This document shows, piece after piece, positions 35,832 to 46,313 of a DNA stretch of 64,000 nt (within the stretch, counting starts at the first letter, position 1; each line of letters starts with the position of its first letter). A model generated the notes under the pieces. That model did no database searches and was not told where the DNA came from. It saw only the letters and a program-made list of their open reading frames with translations. Source of the DNA: Devosia sp. Root685 (GTDB lineage: Bacteria > Pseudomonadota > Alphaproteobacteria > Rhizobiales > Devosiaceae); NCBI RefSeq assembly GCF_001427875.1, contig NZ_LMHK01000002.1, positions 157,549 to 221,548 on the forward strand. The letters run 5' to 3'. The translations under genes and the position numbers were made by a program.

Positions 35832-38800
35832 TTACTTGGCGAAGGCTTCGTCGAGGAATGCCTGGAGCTGGGCCAGATGCGTGCGCATCAGGCCAGTCGC
35901 CGGCGAGGCAGCGGCCGGACGGCCGACATAACGGACGCGCTGATATTCGCGGCCCATCTGGTCGAACACCCATTCAACATAGGGCTGGATAAAGGCCCAT
36001 GCACCCATGTTCTTCGGCTCTTCCTGGCACCAGACCACTTCCGCATTCGGGAAGCGGCTGAGTTCGTCGAGAAGCGCCTTGGCCGGGAACGGATAGAGCT
36101 GTTCGACGCGCAGCAGATAGACGTCATCGACGCCCTTCTTTTCACGGTCTTCGAGCAGATCATAATAGACCTTGCCGGTGCACAGAACGACGCGACGGAT
36201 CTTGTCGTCCGAAGCGAGCTTGATCGTGGTCTTGGGCAGGCCCGGAGCCTCGGCATCGTCCCAGAGGAGACGATGGAAGACGCTTTCGGGACCAAATTCC
36301 ACCAGACCCGAGACGGCGCGCTTGTGGCGCAACAGGCTCTTGGGGGTCATCAGGATCAGCGGCTTGCGGAAGTCGCGCTTAAGCTGGCGGCGGAGAATAT
36401 GGTAGTAGTTCGCCGGGGTCGTGCAGTTGGCGACCTGCATGTTGTCTTCGGCGCAAAGCTGCAGGAAGCGCTCGGGACGCGCGGAGGAGTGCTCCGGCCC
36501 CTGCCCTTCATAGCCGTGCGGCAGAAGCATCACGAGGCCCGACATGCGGAACCACTTGCGCTCGCCCGAGGAGATGAACTGGTCGATGACGACCTGCGCA
36601 CCGTTGACGAAATCGCCGAACTGAGCTTCCCACAGCGTTAGAGCGCGCGGCTCGGACAACGAGTAGCCATATTCGAAACCGAGCACCGCTTCTTCGGAAA
36701 GCATCGAGTTGATGACTTCGTAGCGGGCCTGGTTTTCCGGATCGAGATTATTGAGCGGGGTATAGCTCTTGTTCTCGACCTGCTGGTCGTTGAGCACCGA
36801 GTGACGCTGGCTGAACGTGCCGCGTTCGCAGTCCTGGCCGGAAAGACGAACGGGGTGACCTTCGGTGACGAGCGTGCCGAAAGCGAGCGCTTCGGCGGTC
36901 GCCCAATCGATGCCTTCGCCCGACTCGATCGCGCCGAGGCGATTATCGAGGAAGCGCTTGACCGTGCGGTGCACGTTGAGATCGGCCGGAGTCTGGGTCA
37001 GCTTGGTGCCGATTTCGATCAGCTTGTCGAGGGCGACGCCGGTTTCACCGCGGCGCGCGCCATCGTCATGGGCGGGCTTGAAATTCTTCCAGGCGCCATC
37101 GAGCCAGTCGGCCTTGTTCGGTCGATAGTCCTGGCCGGCTTCGAATTCGGCTTCGAGCTTGGCGCGCCAATCGGCCTTGAGCTTGTCGATATCCTGGGCT
37201 GACAGCACACCTTCGGCAACGAGCTTTTCCGAATAAAGCTCCAGCGTCGTCTTGTGGCTCCGGATCTTGGAGTACATGAGCGGCTGGGTGAAGCTTGGTT
37301 CGTCGCCTTCGTTGTGGCCGAAGCGGCGATAGCAGAACATGTCGATGACGACAGGCTTGCCGAACTTCTGGCGATATTCGACGGCGACCTTGGCGGCGAA
37401 GACCACCGCTTCCGGATCGTCACCGTTGACGTGCAGAACCGGGGCTTCGATCATCTTGGCCACATCGGTCGGATAGGGCGAAGAGCGCGAATACATCGGC
37501 GAAGTGGTAAAGCCGATCTGGTTGTTGATGACCAGATGGATCGAGCCGCCGGTGCGATGGCCCTTGAGGCCCGACAGGCCCAAGCATTCGGCAATGACAC
37601 CCTGGCCGGCAAAGGCCGCATCGCCATGGATCAACAGCGGCAGGACCATGGAGCGGTCCGGCTTGCCGTCGGTGGCGATATTGACGAGCTTGCCATCGGG
37701 CGAAATGTGCTGGTCCTGCTTGGCGCGCGACTTGCCGAGCACGACGGGATCGACGATCTCGAGATGGCTGGGGTTCGCGGTGAGCGACAGGTGGACCTTG
37801 TTGCCGTCGAATTCGCGGTCAGAGGAAGCACCGAGATGGTACTTCACGTCGCCCGAACCCTCGACATCGTCGGGGTAGAAGGCGCCGCCCTTGAATTCAT
37901 GGAAGAGGGCGCGGTGCGGCTTTTGCAGCACCTGTGTCAGCACGTTGAGGCGGCCACGGTGGGCCATGCCGAGGACGATGTCCTTGATGCCGAGGGCGCC
38001 GCCGCGCTTGATGATCTGCTCGAGCGCCGGAATGGCAGCCTCGCTGCCATCAAGGCCGAAGCGCTTGGTGCCGGTATATTTGACGTCGATGAACTTCTCA
38101 AAACCTTCGGCTTCGATCAGCTTGGTCAGGATGGCCTTCTTGCCCTCTGGCGAGAAGGTGATTTCCTTGTCCGGACCTTCGATGCGCTCCTGAATCCACT
38201 GCTTGGCTTCAGGATCTGAGATGTGCATGAACTCGATGCCGACCGTACCGCAATAGGTGCGTTCGAGGATCGCCAGCATTTCCGGCAGCGTCGCGTATTC
38301 GAGCCCCAGATAGTTGTCGATGAAGATCTTGCGGGAGAAATCTGCGTCGGTGAAGCCGTAGCTGCGCGGATCGAGTTCCGGCGCCGGTTCATCGGCCTTG
38401 AGTTTTAGCGGATCAAGATCGGCATGAAGGTGGCCGCGCATGCGATAGGCGCGGATCATCATGATGGCCCGGATTGAGTCGCGCGTTGCCTGCAGCACGT
38501 CGCCCGAGGTCGGAGCGGGCTTGCCTTCGGCAGCGGCTTTCTTCGCCGTCGCCTTTTCGGCCTTTATCGCGACTTCACCCCAGTTGCCATCGAGCGCTGA
38601 GACCAGATCGCCGCTGGCCGCCTGCGGCCAGTCCTTGCGACCCCAGCTCGGACCCGCAGCATTTTTCTCGGCGACGCCATCGCTGTCATCAAGCCGGGAA
38701 AAGAAGCTGGACCATGTCGCATCGACACTGTTGGGGTCCGTCTTGTAGCGGGAGTAGAGTTGTTCGATGTAGTCGGCGTTCCCCCCATAGAGGAACGAGG

Positions 38801-38837
38801 TCAGTAAGAACGCGTCGTTCTTTTCCTGTCGTGTCAT
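35832..38837 (-). CDS. sucA: 2-oxoglutarate dehydrogenase E1
   Basis: Thiamine-diphosphate decarboxylase of 1001 residues with this start, which converts 2-oxoglutarate and succinylates E2-lipoate. Landmarks are NDAFLLTSFLYGGNADYIEQ, GMAHRGRLNVL, the cofactor region VINNQIGFTT, CYRRFGHNEGDEPSFTQPLMY, and the E1 C-terminus with HSSARPERFLQLCAEDN. ATG 38837 (MTRQEKND) matches the usual N-terminus. Frames extending to 38870 or 38882 are open, and ATG 38870 has GAGAAGG directly before it, so a slightly longer form cannot be excluded. Confidence 0.95.
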   Translation of the reverse strand: MTRQEKNDAFLLTSFLYGGNADYIEQLYSRYKTDPNSVDATWSSFFSRLDDSDGVAEKNAAGPSWGRKDWPQAASGDLVSALDGNWGEVAIKAEKATAKKAAAEGKPAPTSGDVLQATRDSIRAIMMIRAYRMRGHLHADLDPLKLKADEPAPELDPRSYGFTDADFSRKIFIDNYLGLEYATLPEMLAILERTYCGTVGIEFMHISDPEAKQWIQERIEGPDKEITFSPEGKKAILTKLIEAEGFEKFIDVKYTGTKRFGLDGSEAAIPALEQIIKRGGALGIKDIVLGMAHRGRLNVLTQVLQKPHRALFHEFKGGAFYPDDVEGSGDVKYHLGASSDREFDGNKVHLSLTANPSHLEIVDPVVLGKSRAKQDQHISPDGKLVNIATDGKPDRSMVLPLLIHGDAAFAGQGVIAECLGLSGLKGHRTGGSIHLVINNQIGFTTSPMYSRSSPYPTDVAKMIEAPVLHVNGDDPEAVVFAAKVAVEYRQKFGKPVVIDMFCYRRFGHNEGDEPSFTQPLMYSKIRSHKTTLELYSEKLVAEGVLSAQDIDKLKADWRAKLEAEFEAGQDYRPNKADWLDGAWKNFKPAHDDGARRGETGVALDKLIEIGTKLTQTPADLNVHRTVKRFLDNRLGAIESGEGIDWATAEALAFGTLVTEGHPVRLSGQDCERGTFSQRHSVLNDQQVENKSYTPLNNLDPENQARYEVINSMLSEEAVLGFEYGYSLSEPRALTLWEAQFGDFVNGAQVVIDQFISSGERKWFRMSGLVMLLPHGYEGQGPEHSSARPERFLQLCAEDNMQVANCTTPANYYHILRRQLKRDFRKPLILMTPKSLLRHKRAVSGLVEFGPESVFHRLLWDDAEAPGLPKTTIKLASDDKIRRVVLCTGKVYYDLLEDREKKGVDDVYLLRVEQLYPFPAKALLDELSRFPNAEVVWCQEEPKNMGAWAFIQPYVEWVFDQMGREYQRVRYVGRPAAASPATGLMRTHLAQLQAFLDEAFAK

Positions 38838-39315
38838 CGCTTTTTTGTGCAGGACCTTGCGTCCCGCCATCCTTCTCAACAAACCGGCGGAGAACCGGTT
38901 CTAACTGCGGTCACCCAAAGTAGGGGCATACTGACCGCTTTTCCTTTGTATCTTGTTAAGACTTACGGCGCCCGTGGTAGGCGCCGCAGTTATTACATAT
39001 GTATCAAACCGTAGCGTCACCGGCTTAACACCAAACCGTGACCGAAGCGCGACCGACATTGGTCGCATAAAGCGTTTCCAGCCCCGCAATTGGCGCGAGA
39101 GGGGATATCCTAATACCCCCTTCCGAGCGACGCTAAGGTCCTTGCGGACCTAAGCTTTGCTTGCCCTCCCCACAAGGGGGGAGGGTGAACGCGGCGGGCG
39201 TGGCGAAATCTCACCACACACTCGATGTCACCCTCCCCCTTGTGGGGAGGGTAGCGCCGCTAGGCCGCAGGCCGTAGCAGAGCTAGGAAGGGGGTGGTCC
39301 ACCCCCTACTCCAGC
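38838..39315. other. Intergenic region between sucA and sucD
   Basis: About 480 bases without a convincing gene. It must contain the sucA promoter (minus strand). A perfect stem-loop CGGCGCC / GGCGCCG lies at 38966-38986. An AT-richer stretch around 38940-39010 is a likely promoter area. The half next to sucD is filled by the repeat at 39161-39252 and more GC-rich repeat-like sequence to 39300. Confidence 0.55.
39161..39252. repeat. Palindromic intergenic repeat (family A-like)
   Basis: The left arm GCCCTCCCCACAAGGGGGG and right arm CCCTCCCCCTTGTGGGGAGGG are inverted copies about 45 bases apart. The layout is like family A, but with CACAAG instead of ATCAAG at the arm centre. It lies downstream of sucD. 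Confidence 0.75.
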
Positions 39316-40224
39316 TTAGCCGCGGAGCACTTCTGCCAGCGTCTTGCCGATACGGGCCGGGGAGCTCGACACCTTGATGCCGGCAGCTTCCATGGCCGCG
39401 ATCTTTTCTTCAGCGCCACCCTTACCGCCCGAAATTACGGCGCCAGCATGGCCCATGGTGCGGCCGGCGGGAGCCGTACGGCCGGCGATGAAACCAGCCA
39501 TCGGCTTCTTGCGGCCGCGCTTGGCTTCGTCGATCAGGAACTGCGCTGCTTCTTCTTCAGCCGAACCGCCGATTTCGCCGATCATGATGATCGACTTGGT
39601 GGCTTCGTCGGCGAGGAACATTTCGAGCATGTCGATGAACTCGGTGCCCTTGACCGGATCGCCGCCGATGCCGACAGCCGTGGTCTGGCCGAGGCCTTCA
39701 TTGGTGGTCTGGAACACCGCTTCATAGGTCAGCGTGCCCGAGCGCGAGACGATACCGACCGAACCCTTGGAGAAGATCGAGCCCGGCATGATGCCGATCT
39801 TGCATTCTTCCGGGGTCAGGACGCCGGGGCAGTTCGGCCCGATGAGGCGCGACTTGCTCTTTTCGAGCTTTGCCTTGACGCGGACCATGTCCATGACCGG
39901 CACGCCTTCGGTGATGCACACGATCAGCGGGATTTCCGCATCGATCGCTTCTTCGATGGCGGCAGCAGCGCCCGGAGGCGGTACATAGATGACCGAGGCA
40001 TTGGCGCCGGTCTTTTCGCGGCCTTCGGCAACCGATGCGAACACCGGCAGCGAAGCCGAGCCATCAAGGCCCGAAGTCCAGATTTCGCCGGCCTTCTTGG
40101 GGTTCACGCCACCAACCATCTTGGTGCCGTAGTAATTCAGAGCCTGTTCGGTGTGGAAGGTACCGGTCTTGCCGGTAAGGCCCTGCACGAGAACCTTGGT
40201 GTCTCTGTTGACTAGAATGGACAT
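39316..40224 (-). CDS. sucD: Succinyl-CoA ligase alpha subunit
   Basis: CoA-binding subunit of 302 residues. The N-terminal Rossmann domain has [19 protein letters not shown] and [22 protein letters not shown] lies near 126-138, and the phosphorylated His259 is in [14 protein letters not shown]. With SucC it makes ATP or GTP from succinyl-CoA in the TCA cycle. It starts 25 bases after sucC. Confidence 0.97.
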   Translation of the reverse strand: MSILVNRDTKVLVQGLTGKTGTFHTEQALNYYGTKMVGGVNPKKAGEIWTSGLDGSASLPVFASVAEGREKTGANASVIYVPPPGAAAAIEEAIDAEIPLIVCITEGVPVMDMVRVKAKLEKSKSRLIGPNCPGVLTPEECKIGIMPGSIFSKGSVGIVSRSGTLTYEAVFQTTNEGLGQTTAVGIGGDPVKGTEFIDMLEMFLADEATKSIIMIGEIGGSAEEEAAQFLIDEAKRGRKKPMAGFIAGRTAPAGRTMGHAGAVISGGKGGAEEKIAAMEAAGIKVSSSPARIGKTLAEVLRG

Positions 40225-40249
40225 GGGTTTTTCTCTTTATGCAGGGGGC

Positions 40250-41449
40250 TTAGGCGGCTTTGGCGACGGCAGCGACGATCTTCTGCGCAGCGTCGTCGAG
40301 GTCGTCAGCGGAAATCACGTCGAGGCCGGAATTGTCGAGGATGGCTTTGCCTTCCTTGACATTGGTGCCTTCGAGGCGAACCACCAGCGGCACCTTGAGG
40401 CCCACTTCCTTGACTGCAGCGATCACGCCTTCGGCGATCACGTCGCAGCGCATGATGCCGCCGAAAATGTTGACCAGAATGCCCTTCACGGCCGGATCGG
40501 CAGTGATGATCTTGAAGGCCGCGGTCACCTTTTCCTTGGAAGCGCCGCCACCAACGTCGAGGAAGTTCGCGGGTTCCGCGCCATAGAGCTTGATGATGTC
40601 CATGGTGGACATGGCAAGGCCCGCGCCGTTGACCATGCAGCCGATATTGCCGTCGAGGGCAACGTAGGCGAGGTCATACTTGGACGCTTCGATTTCCTTG
40701 GCGTCTTCTTCGGTCAGGTCGCGGAGCGGCTTCAGCTCTTCGTGACGGAAGGCGGCGTTGTTGTCGAACGACACCTTGGCATCGAGAACGCGCAGACGGC
40801 CATTGGTCATGACGATCAGCGGGTTCACTTCGAGAAGGCTCATGTCCTTCTCGGTGAAGGCCTTGTAGAGGATCGGGAACAGGTGTTCGCCATCCACGGC
40901 GGCCGTACCGTCCAACTTCAGCGCGCCGTTGATCGTGGCGATATCGGCGGCGGTGACGCCGGCGACTGGATCGATACCGACGGTGATGATCTTTTCAGGC
41001 GTGTGTTCGGCAACGGCTTCGATATCCATGCCGCCTTCGGTCGAAACGACGAAGGACACTTTCGAGGTCGCGCGATCGACCAGCAGCGAGCAATAGAGCT
41101 CGCGGGCGATGTCGGCGCCGTCTTCGATATAGAGGCGGTTGACCTGCTTGCCATTGTCGCCGGTCTGCTTGGTCACGAGCGTGTTGCCGAGCATTTCCTT
41201 GGAGAAGGCCACGACATCGTCGATGGTCTTGGCAAGGCGCACGCCGCCCTTGGCATCGGGACCGAGTTCCTTGAACTTGCCCTTGCCGCGGCCGCCGGCA
41301 TGAATCTGGCTCTTGACCACATAGAGCGGGCCGGGCAGCGACTTGGCTGCAGCTTCAGCTTCGTCCGCCGAGAAAATGGCGACGCCAGCAGCAACGGGCG
41401 CGCCGTATTCCTTCAGCAGCGCCTTGGCCTGGTGTTCATGGATGTTCAT
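40250..41449 (-). CDS. sucC: Succinyl-CoA ligase beta subunit
   Basis: Nucleotide-binding subunit of 399 residues: an ATP-grasp domain followed by a CoA-ligase domain. Landmarks are [47 protein letters not shown] and the C-terminal [17 protein letters not shown]. It lies between mdh and sucD. The mdh terminator-like hairpin upstream suggests that it also has its own promoter. Confidence 0.97.
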   Translation of the reverse strand: MNIHEHQAKALLKEYGAPVAAGVAIFSADEAEAAAKSLPGPLYVVKSQIHAGGRGKGKFKELGPDAKGGVRLAKTIDDVVAFSKEMLGNTLVTKQTGDNGKQVNRLYIEDGADIARELYCSLLVDRATSKVSFVVSTEGGMDIEAVAEHTPEKIITVGIDPVAGVTAADIATINGALKLDGTAAVDGEHLFPILYKAFTEKDMSLLEVNPLIVMTNGRLRVLDAKVSFDNNAAFRHEELKPLRDLTEEDAKEIEASKYDLAYVALDGNIGCMVNGAGLAMSTMDIIKLYGAEPANFLDVGGGASKEKVTAAFKIITADPAVKGILVNIFGGIMRCDVIAEGVIAAVKEVGLKVPLVVRLEGTNVKEGKAILDNSGLDVISADDLDDAAQKIVAAVAKAA

Positions 41450-41509
41450 TGAATTCCCCTTGGGTGGGCAGATGTAGACCGGACGATTCTAGAGACCGGA
41501 AAAGGGAGA

Positions 41510-41532
41510 AGCCGCTGGGGTTGCCAGCGGCT
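41510..41532 (-). terminator. Stem-loop downstream of mdh
   Basis: AGCCGCTGG / CCAGCGGCT, a perfect 9-base stem with a 5-base loop, is followed on the minus strand by TCTCCCTTTTCC. It lies just after the mdh stop and may terminate part of the transcripts before sucC. Confidence 0.7.
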
Positions 41533-41539
41533 TTCTTGT

Positions 41540-42508
<969 letters not shown>

Positions 42509-42636
42509 TCATCCCGGACTGCGTTGATTTGGCGCACGTCTTAACCCTACCGGGCAAGGGGGGCAAGTGAACCCTTCGTCGTAATGGCGCAAATCGCCTT
42601 GCCGATGGGCGATGGGGGTATGCCAAATGGGCAGCA

Positions 42637-42790
42637 CTTCCCTTCTCCCCTTGAGGGAGAAGGTGCCCGAAGGGCGGATGAGGGGTATGCGATCTCACAA
42701 TCAGCTCCTCTGCGGAGGAGAGATACCCCTCACCCTGATTTTCTGCTGAACGCAGAAAATCTGTCCCTCTCCCTCAAGGGGCGAGGGAAG
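42637..42790. repeat. Palindromic intergenic repeat, family B
   Basis: An element of about 154 bases with outer arms CTTCCCTTCTCCCCTTGAGG and CCTCAAGGGGCGAGGGAAG and inner arms GCGGATGAGGGGTA / TACCCCTCACCC. An extra hairpin ATTTTCTGC/GCAGAAAAT lies inside. A second copy is at 62557-62720 with the same layout. It lies between mdh and zapE and encodes the last residues of ZapE. Confidence 0.85.
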
Positions 42791-43910
42791 GTTCGGGGCT
42801 TGCCGCGTCTCTTAGTCCCTTCGCCAGGTATTCTTCCGACTGCATCTCGTTGAGGCGCGAAATGGTGCGCTGGAACTCGAACGCGGTCTTGTCGTCGAGG
42901 CCGAGCTGTTCGAGCGGTACGGCAAAACTGGCGGCCAGCTTCACCCCGCGATCATAGAGGCTGTCGATGAGGAGGATGAAGCGCTTGGCCGCGTTGGACC
43001 TGGTGCGGTCCATCTGCGGGATGTCGTCGATGACCAGCGAATCGAACTGATGGGCGATGCGCACGAAATCGCGCGTGCCGAGCGGCTTTTCGCAGAGGTC
43101 GGCAAAGTTGAAGCGGGCTGCGCCCATGGATTGCAGCGGCACCGGAATCTGCCGGCCGATGCTTTCCACGACGCCCGGATGGCCGGGTTCGCCGCCGGTG
43201 ATCCGGAGCCAGAGCCTGTCCATGATGGGGCGCGTGTCGTCGCCAAAGGCATAGACCTGCTGGCCCGCAAATTTCAGGCGCCGGTAGTCCTGGCTCGAAA
43301 GCAGCTCGACGACCTCGGTCTCTTCCTTGAGCCGCGCGATGAACGGCAAAAAGAGCTGTCGGTTGAGGCCATCCTTATAGAGCTGGTCGGGCACCACATT
43401 GGAGGTGGCGATCAGGGTGACGCCGCCGGCAAACAGCTTTTCGAACAGCCGGTCGAGCAGCATGGCATTGGTGATGTCATGGACATGAAATTCATCGAGA
43501 CAGAGAACGCGCAGACCCGATTTGAGGATCGGCTTCGTCACTGCCTCGACCGGATCGGCATCTTCGTTCTTGCCACGCGCGACCTTGCGAAAGGCGGAAA
43601 TGCCGGCATGCACTTCGTCCATGAACTCGTGAAAATGCACCCGCCGCTTTTGCTTGATCGGCAGCGCCGCGAAGAACAGGTCCATGAGCATGGTTTTGCC
43701 GCGCCCGACTTCGCCCACGAGATAAAGCCCACGGACTGACTTGGGCTTGGCGCTAAAACCCAGGAAACTCTTGGGCTTGGTGGCAGTGACCTCACCCAGA
43801 ACCCGATCGAAATGCCCCGTCGCCTCCAACTGCGCCGGATCACTCGTCAGCGCCCCGCGCGCAACGAGATCGAGATAGGCTTGGTGGACGGTTTTTTTGG
43901 GTGGGATCAT
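42774..43910 (-). CDS. zapE: Cell division protein ZapE (AFG1-like ATPase)
   Basis: P-loop ATPase of 378 residues. ATG 43910 (MIPPKKTVHQAYLDL) is preferred over an upstream extension. Walker A is GEVGRGKT (66-73), Walker B is VLCLDEFHVHD, and LIATSNVVPDQLY is the sensor region. ZapE acts at the Z-ring in Escherichia coli; yeast AFG1 homologs work in mitochondrial protein quality control. Next to mdh and the suc genes is its common place in Hyphomicrobiales. The final residues (SPEPSLAP) run into repeat family B. Confidence 0.93.
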   Translation of the reverse strand: MIPPKKTVHQAYLDLVARGALTSDPAQLEATGHFDRVLGEVTATKPKSFLGFSAKPKSVRGLYLVGEVGRGKTMLMDLFFAALPIKQKRRVHFHEFMDEVHAGISAFRKVARGKNEDADPVEAVTKPILKSGLRVLCLDEFHVHDITNAMLLDRLFEKLFAGGVTLIATSNVVPDQLYKDGLNRQLFLPFIARLKEETEVVELLSSQDYRRLKFAGQQVYAFGDDTRPIMDRLWLRITGGEPGHPGVVESIGRQIPVPLQSMGAARFNFADLCEKPLGTRDFVRIAHQFDSLVIDDIPQMDRTRSNAAKRFILLIDSLYDRGVKLAASFAVPLEQLGLDDKTAFEFQRTISRLNEMQSEEYLAKGLRDAASPEPSLAP

Positions 43911-43962
43911 AACGAGGCAGGGGCCATTCAGCAGTGTTGCTCCTGCCAATATCCACTGCGTC

Positions 43963-44020
43963 ATCCCCGCGAAAGCGGGGATCTCAAACGGACAAGAGAG
44001 ATTCCCGCTTTCGCGGGAAT
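43963..44020. repeat. Pair of palindromes, family D
   Basis: ATCCCCGC-GAAA-GCGGGGAT (43963-43982) and ATTCCCGC-TTTC-GCGGGAAT (44001-44020) are related hairpins in opposite orientation, 18 bases apart. A third copy is at 63804-63825. They lie between zapE and the Omp19-like gene. Such units occur widely in proteobacterial intergenic DNA. Confidence 0.75.
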
Positions 44021-44044
44021 AACGCGGAGGATGGGGAAATATAG

Positions 44045-44070
44045 AAAAGGCCGGTCGCGGAGGACCGGCC
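44045..44070 (-). terminator. Rho-independent terminator of the Omp19-like gene
   Basis: GGCCGGTC / GACCGGCC with a 6-base loop is followed on the minus strand by TTTTCTAT. It lies 9 bases after the stop. Confidence 0.85.
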
Positions 44071-44078
44071 CAAAAGAC

Positions 44079-44675
44079 TTAGCGCGACATCGAAATCGCC
44101 TGGCCACCGCTGACGGTGCCGATATAGCGGCCGCCCGAGGGAGCCAGGAACGCCGCGATATTGCCGTTATCATCATAGAGCTGGAGCTGGCTGCCAACCT
44201 GTTGCCAGCCGGTGACCGAAGCGATCTGCGGCACCGCGCAACCGGGCGACGAAGCACGATAATAGTTCGTGCCGGTCTTGGCGGTCATCGGCAGATTGAG
44301 CTGGCAGGTGCCGGTGCCGGCCGAAACCGTCCAGACGCCTTCCGGACCCGCCGAGAACCCGGTCGCCGGAGCGCCGACATTGACGATGGAACTATTGGCG
44401 CCAAGGCCCGGCGTCGCCGAAGCCGTGGTCACGGCCGGAGCGCCGCCGAGAACCGGCGTGCCCGACAGACCTGGGGCCGGCGTACCGGTTGCCCCGATTG
44501 CCGGCAGCGTACCCTGCTGCACCGAAGACGACTGCACCGGCTGCAACTGCTGCGGGGCGCTGACGACATTGAGACCGGCCGTGTTGGAACGGGCAGTCGA
44601 GGTACAACCGGCCAGCGCCAGCGCAACCAGACCCAATCCAATCACGGAGCCGGCTCCGCGCATCCAAACCTTCAT
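44079..44675 (-). CDS. omp19: Omp19-like lipoprotein, AprI/Inh protease inhibitor family
   Basis: Lipoprotein of 198 residues. The signal peptide ends in the lipobox LALAGC (Cys24), followed by a low-complexity Pro/Gly/Ala linker (about 30-115). A C-terminal Inh-type beta barrel has VWTVSAGTGTCQLNLP and SSPGCAVPQI with a likely Cys-Cys bond, and the end GRYIGTVSGGQAISMSR. Length, linker and C-terminus match Brucella Omp19, an outer-membrane lipoprotein that inhibits proteases. It has its own terminator and is probably a single-gene unit. Confidence 0.85.
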   Translation of the reverse strand: MKVWMRGAGSVIGLGLVALALAGCTSTARSNTAGLNVVSAPQQLQPVQSSSVQQGTLPAIGATGTPAPGLSGTPVLGGAPAVTTASATPGLGANSSIVNVGAPATGFSAGPEGVWTVSAGTGTCQLNLPMTAKTGTNYYRASSPGCAVPQIASVTGWQQVGSQLQLYDDNGNIAAFLAPSGGRYIGTVSGGQAISMSR

Positions 44676-44795
44676 TGGTCACTCCTGCCCGAAGGCTTAA
44701 AGGAAATTAACTCATTAGGCGGCTTATTAACCGAAGCTGCCCTTGGGTTCAACGCCCGACCCGCATAGAAAATGTCACTTGGCATTGTGGCAGTT

Positions 44796-45029
44796 CTAGG
44801 TGCCGGGGCTGGTCATGTCTTTCAACAACTCTTGGAACAAAAGCGTTGCATCGGCGGCTTCATCTTCCGGCACGTCAATACCCACGCCTTCGCGCCCGAA
44901 AAGGTTCGGCACGCCCGGCAGGCCGCCATCGCCCGGTTCGAGCGGATGGAAGCCATGGGCCCGCAACGCCACGAGAATGACCCGCGCCACGCCCGCGTCG
45001 CGCACCTGACCAATGGTAATAAAGTCCAT
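44796..45029 (-). CDS. Small DUF2007-like protein
   Basis: Protein of 77 residues from ATG 45029, with AGGAGC seven bases upstream. The pattern VARVILVALRAHGFHPLEPGD and VGIDVPEDEAADATLLFQEL resembles the DUF2007 family (small regulatory or sensor-like domain), but conservation is modest. No neighbour is clearly linked; it is divergent from yejB. Function unknown. Confidence 0.65.
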   Translation of the reverse strand: MDFITIGQVRDAGVARVILVALRAHGFHPLEPGDGGLPGVPNLFGREGVGIDVPEDEAADATLLFQELLKDMTSPGT

Positions 45030-45215
45030 ATCGGCTCCTGTTCTCGCTCAATTGTGACCGCCCGGCCACCACGCGGCAATGCCAATCCACGCGCAAGCGA
45101 CCGACTCACACGCATGTGACATTGCCAAAGCGGCGCGCAAATGATGCAGTGGCGCTAAAGCCCCGCAGGCGCAAGGTGATTTGCTGCCGCCAGAGAGGGC
45201 CGAACAGGGAACGCG

Positions 45216-46313
45216 ATGGGCGCCTATATCATTCGCCGTCTGCTGCTGATGATTCCGACGATCTTCGGCATCATGGCCGTTTCCTTTCTGATCACCCAAT
45301 TTGCCCCCGGCGGCCCTGTAGAGCAGGCACTGGCCAATATGTCGGGCCAGAATGTGGACCTGAGCGAACGCGTCACCGGCGGCGGCGAGGAAACGCTTTC
45401 CCAGCCTCCGGCCGGCAACCAGAAGGCCGGCCAATATCGCGGCCGTCAGGGCCTGCCGCCCGAACTGGTCGCGCGCATCGAAAAGCAGTTTGGCTTCGAC
45501 AAACCGCCGCTCGAGCGCTTCGGCGCCATGCTCTGGAATTATCTGCGCTTCGATTTCGGCGAGAGCTACTATCGCGATATTTCGGTGATCGACCTGGTGA
45601 AAGAAAAAATGCCGGTGTCGATCTCGCTCGGCCTATGGATGACGCTGATCGCCTATGGGGTGTCGATTCCGCTCGGGATCGCCAAGGCGCGCCGGGACGG
45701 TTCGCGCTTCGATGTCTGGACATCCACGGTCGTCATTATCGGCTATGCCGTGCCGGGGTTTCTCGTCGCCATCGCGCTGGTGGTGCTTTTGGCAGGCGGC
45801 AGTTTCTGGTCGATCTTTCCGCTGCGTGGGCTCACCTCCCCCGGCTTTGCCAATTTCCCGCTCTGGAAACAGGTGCTGGATTATTTCTGGCATCTGGTCC
45901 TGCCCATCACCGCCATGGGGCTCGGCGCCTTCGCCACGGCGACGCTGCTGACCAAGAATTCCTTCCTCGACGAAATTTCCAAGCAATATGTGGTGACGGC
46001 GCGGGCCAAGGGGCTTAAGGAAAACCGCGTGCTCTATGGCCACGTTTTCCGCAACGCCATGATGCTGATCATTGCCAGCTTTCCCGGCGCCTTTATCGGC
46101 GCCTTTTTCGGCGGCTCGCTACTGATCGAAACCATCTTCTCGCTCGATGGGCTTGGCCTACTCGGCTTCGAAGCCATCGCCACGCGCGACTATCCGGTGG
46201 TTTTTGCGACGCTCTACATCTTCTCGCTGCTCGGCCTCGTCATCGGGCTGATTTCCGATCTCGCCTATATGTGGGTCGATCCGCGACTCGATTTCGAAAG
46301 CCGCGACACATGA
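45216..46313 (+). CDS. yejB: Peptide/microcin C type ABC permease YejB
   Basis: Permease of 365 residues with a long insert after the first membrane helix (about 45-85, GGGEETLSQPPAGNQ and QGLPPELVARIEKQFGFDKP), as is typical of YejB. The binding-protein-dependent transport motif is near TARAKGLKENRVLYGHVFRNAM. It is the first gene of yejBEFA. The Escherichia coli system imports microcin C and peptides. The stop overlaps the yejE start. Confidence 0.93.
   Translation: MGAYIIRRLLLMIPTIFGIMAVSFLITQFAPGGPVEQALANMSGQNVDLSERVTGGGEETLSQPPAGNQKAGQYRGRQGLPPELVARIEKQFGFDKPPLERFGAMLWNYLRFDFGESYYRDISVIDLVKEKMPVSISLGLWMTLIAYGVSIPLGIAKARRDGSRFDVWTSTVVIIGYAVPGFLVAIALVVLLAGGSFWSIFPLRGLTSPGFANFPLWKQVLDYFWHLVLPITAMGLGAFATATLLTKNSFLDEISKQYVVTARAKGLKENRVLYGHVFRNAMMLIIASFPGAFIGAFFGGSLLIETIFSLDGLGLLGFEAIATRDYPVVFATLYIFSLLGLVIGLISDLAYMWVDPRLDFESRDT

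Noticed and set aside
33697..35931. A 744-codon plus-strand open frame
   Set aside because: It is antisense to sucB, the secreted protein gene and part of the LysE gene. High GC gives long antisense frames, and the composition is not protein-like.
38838..39315. Possible small RNA or riboswitch upstream of sucA
   Set aside because: Only one simple hairpin is visible, with no recognisable aptamer pattern; the rest is promoter-like or repeat DNA.
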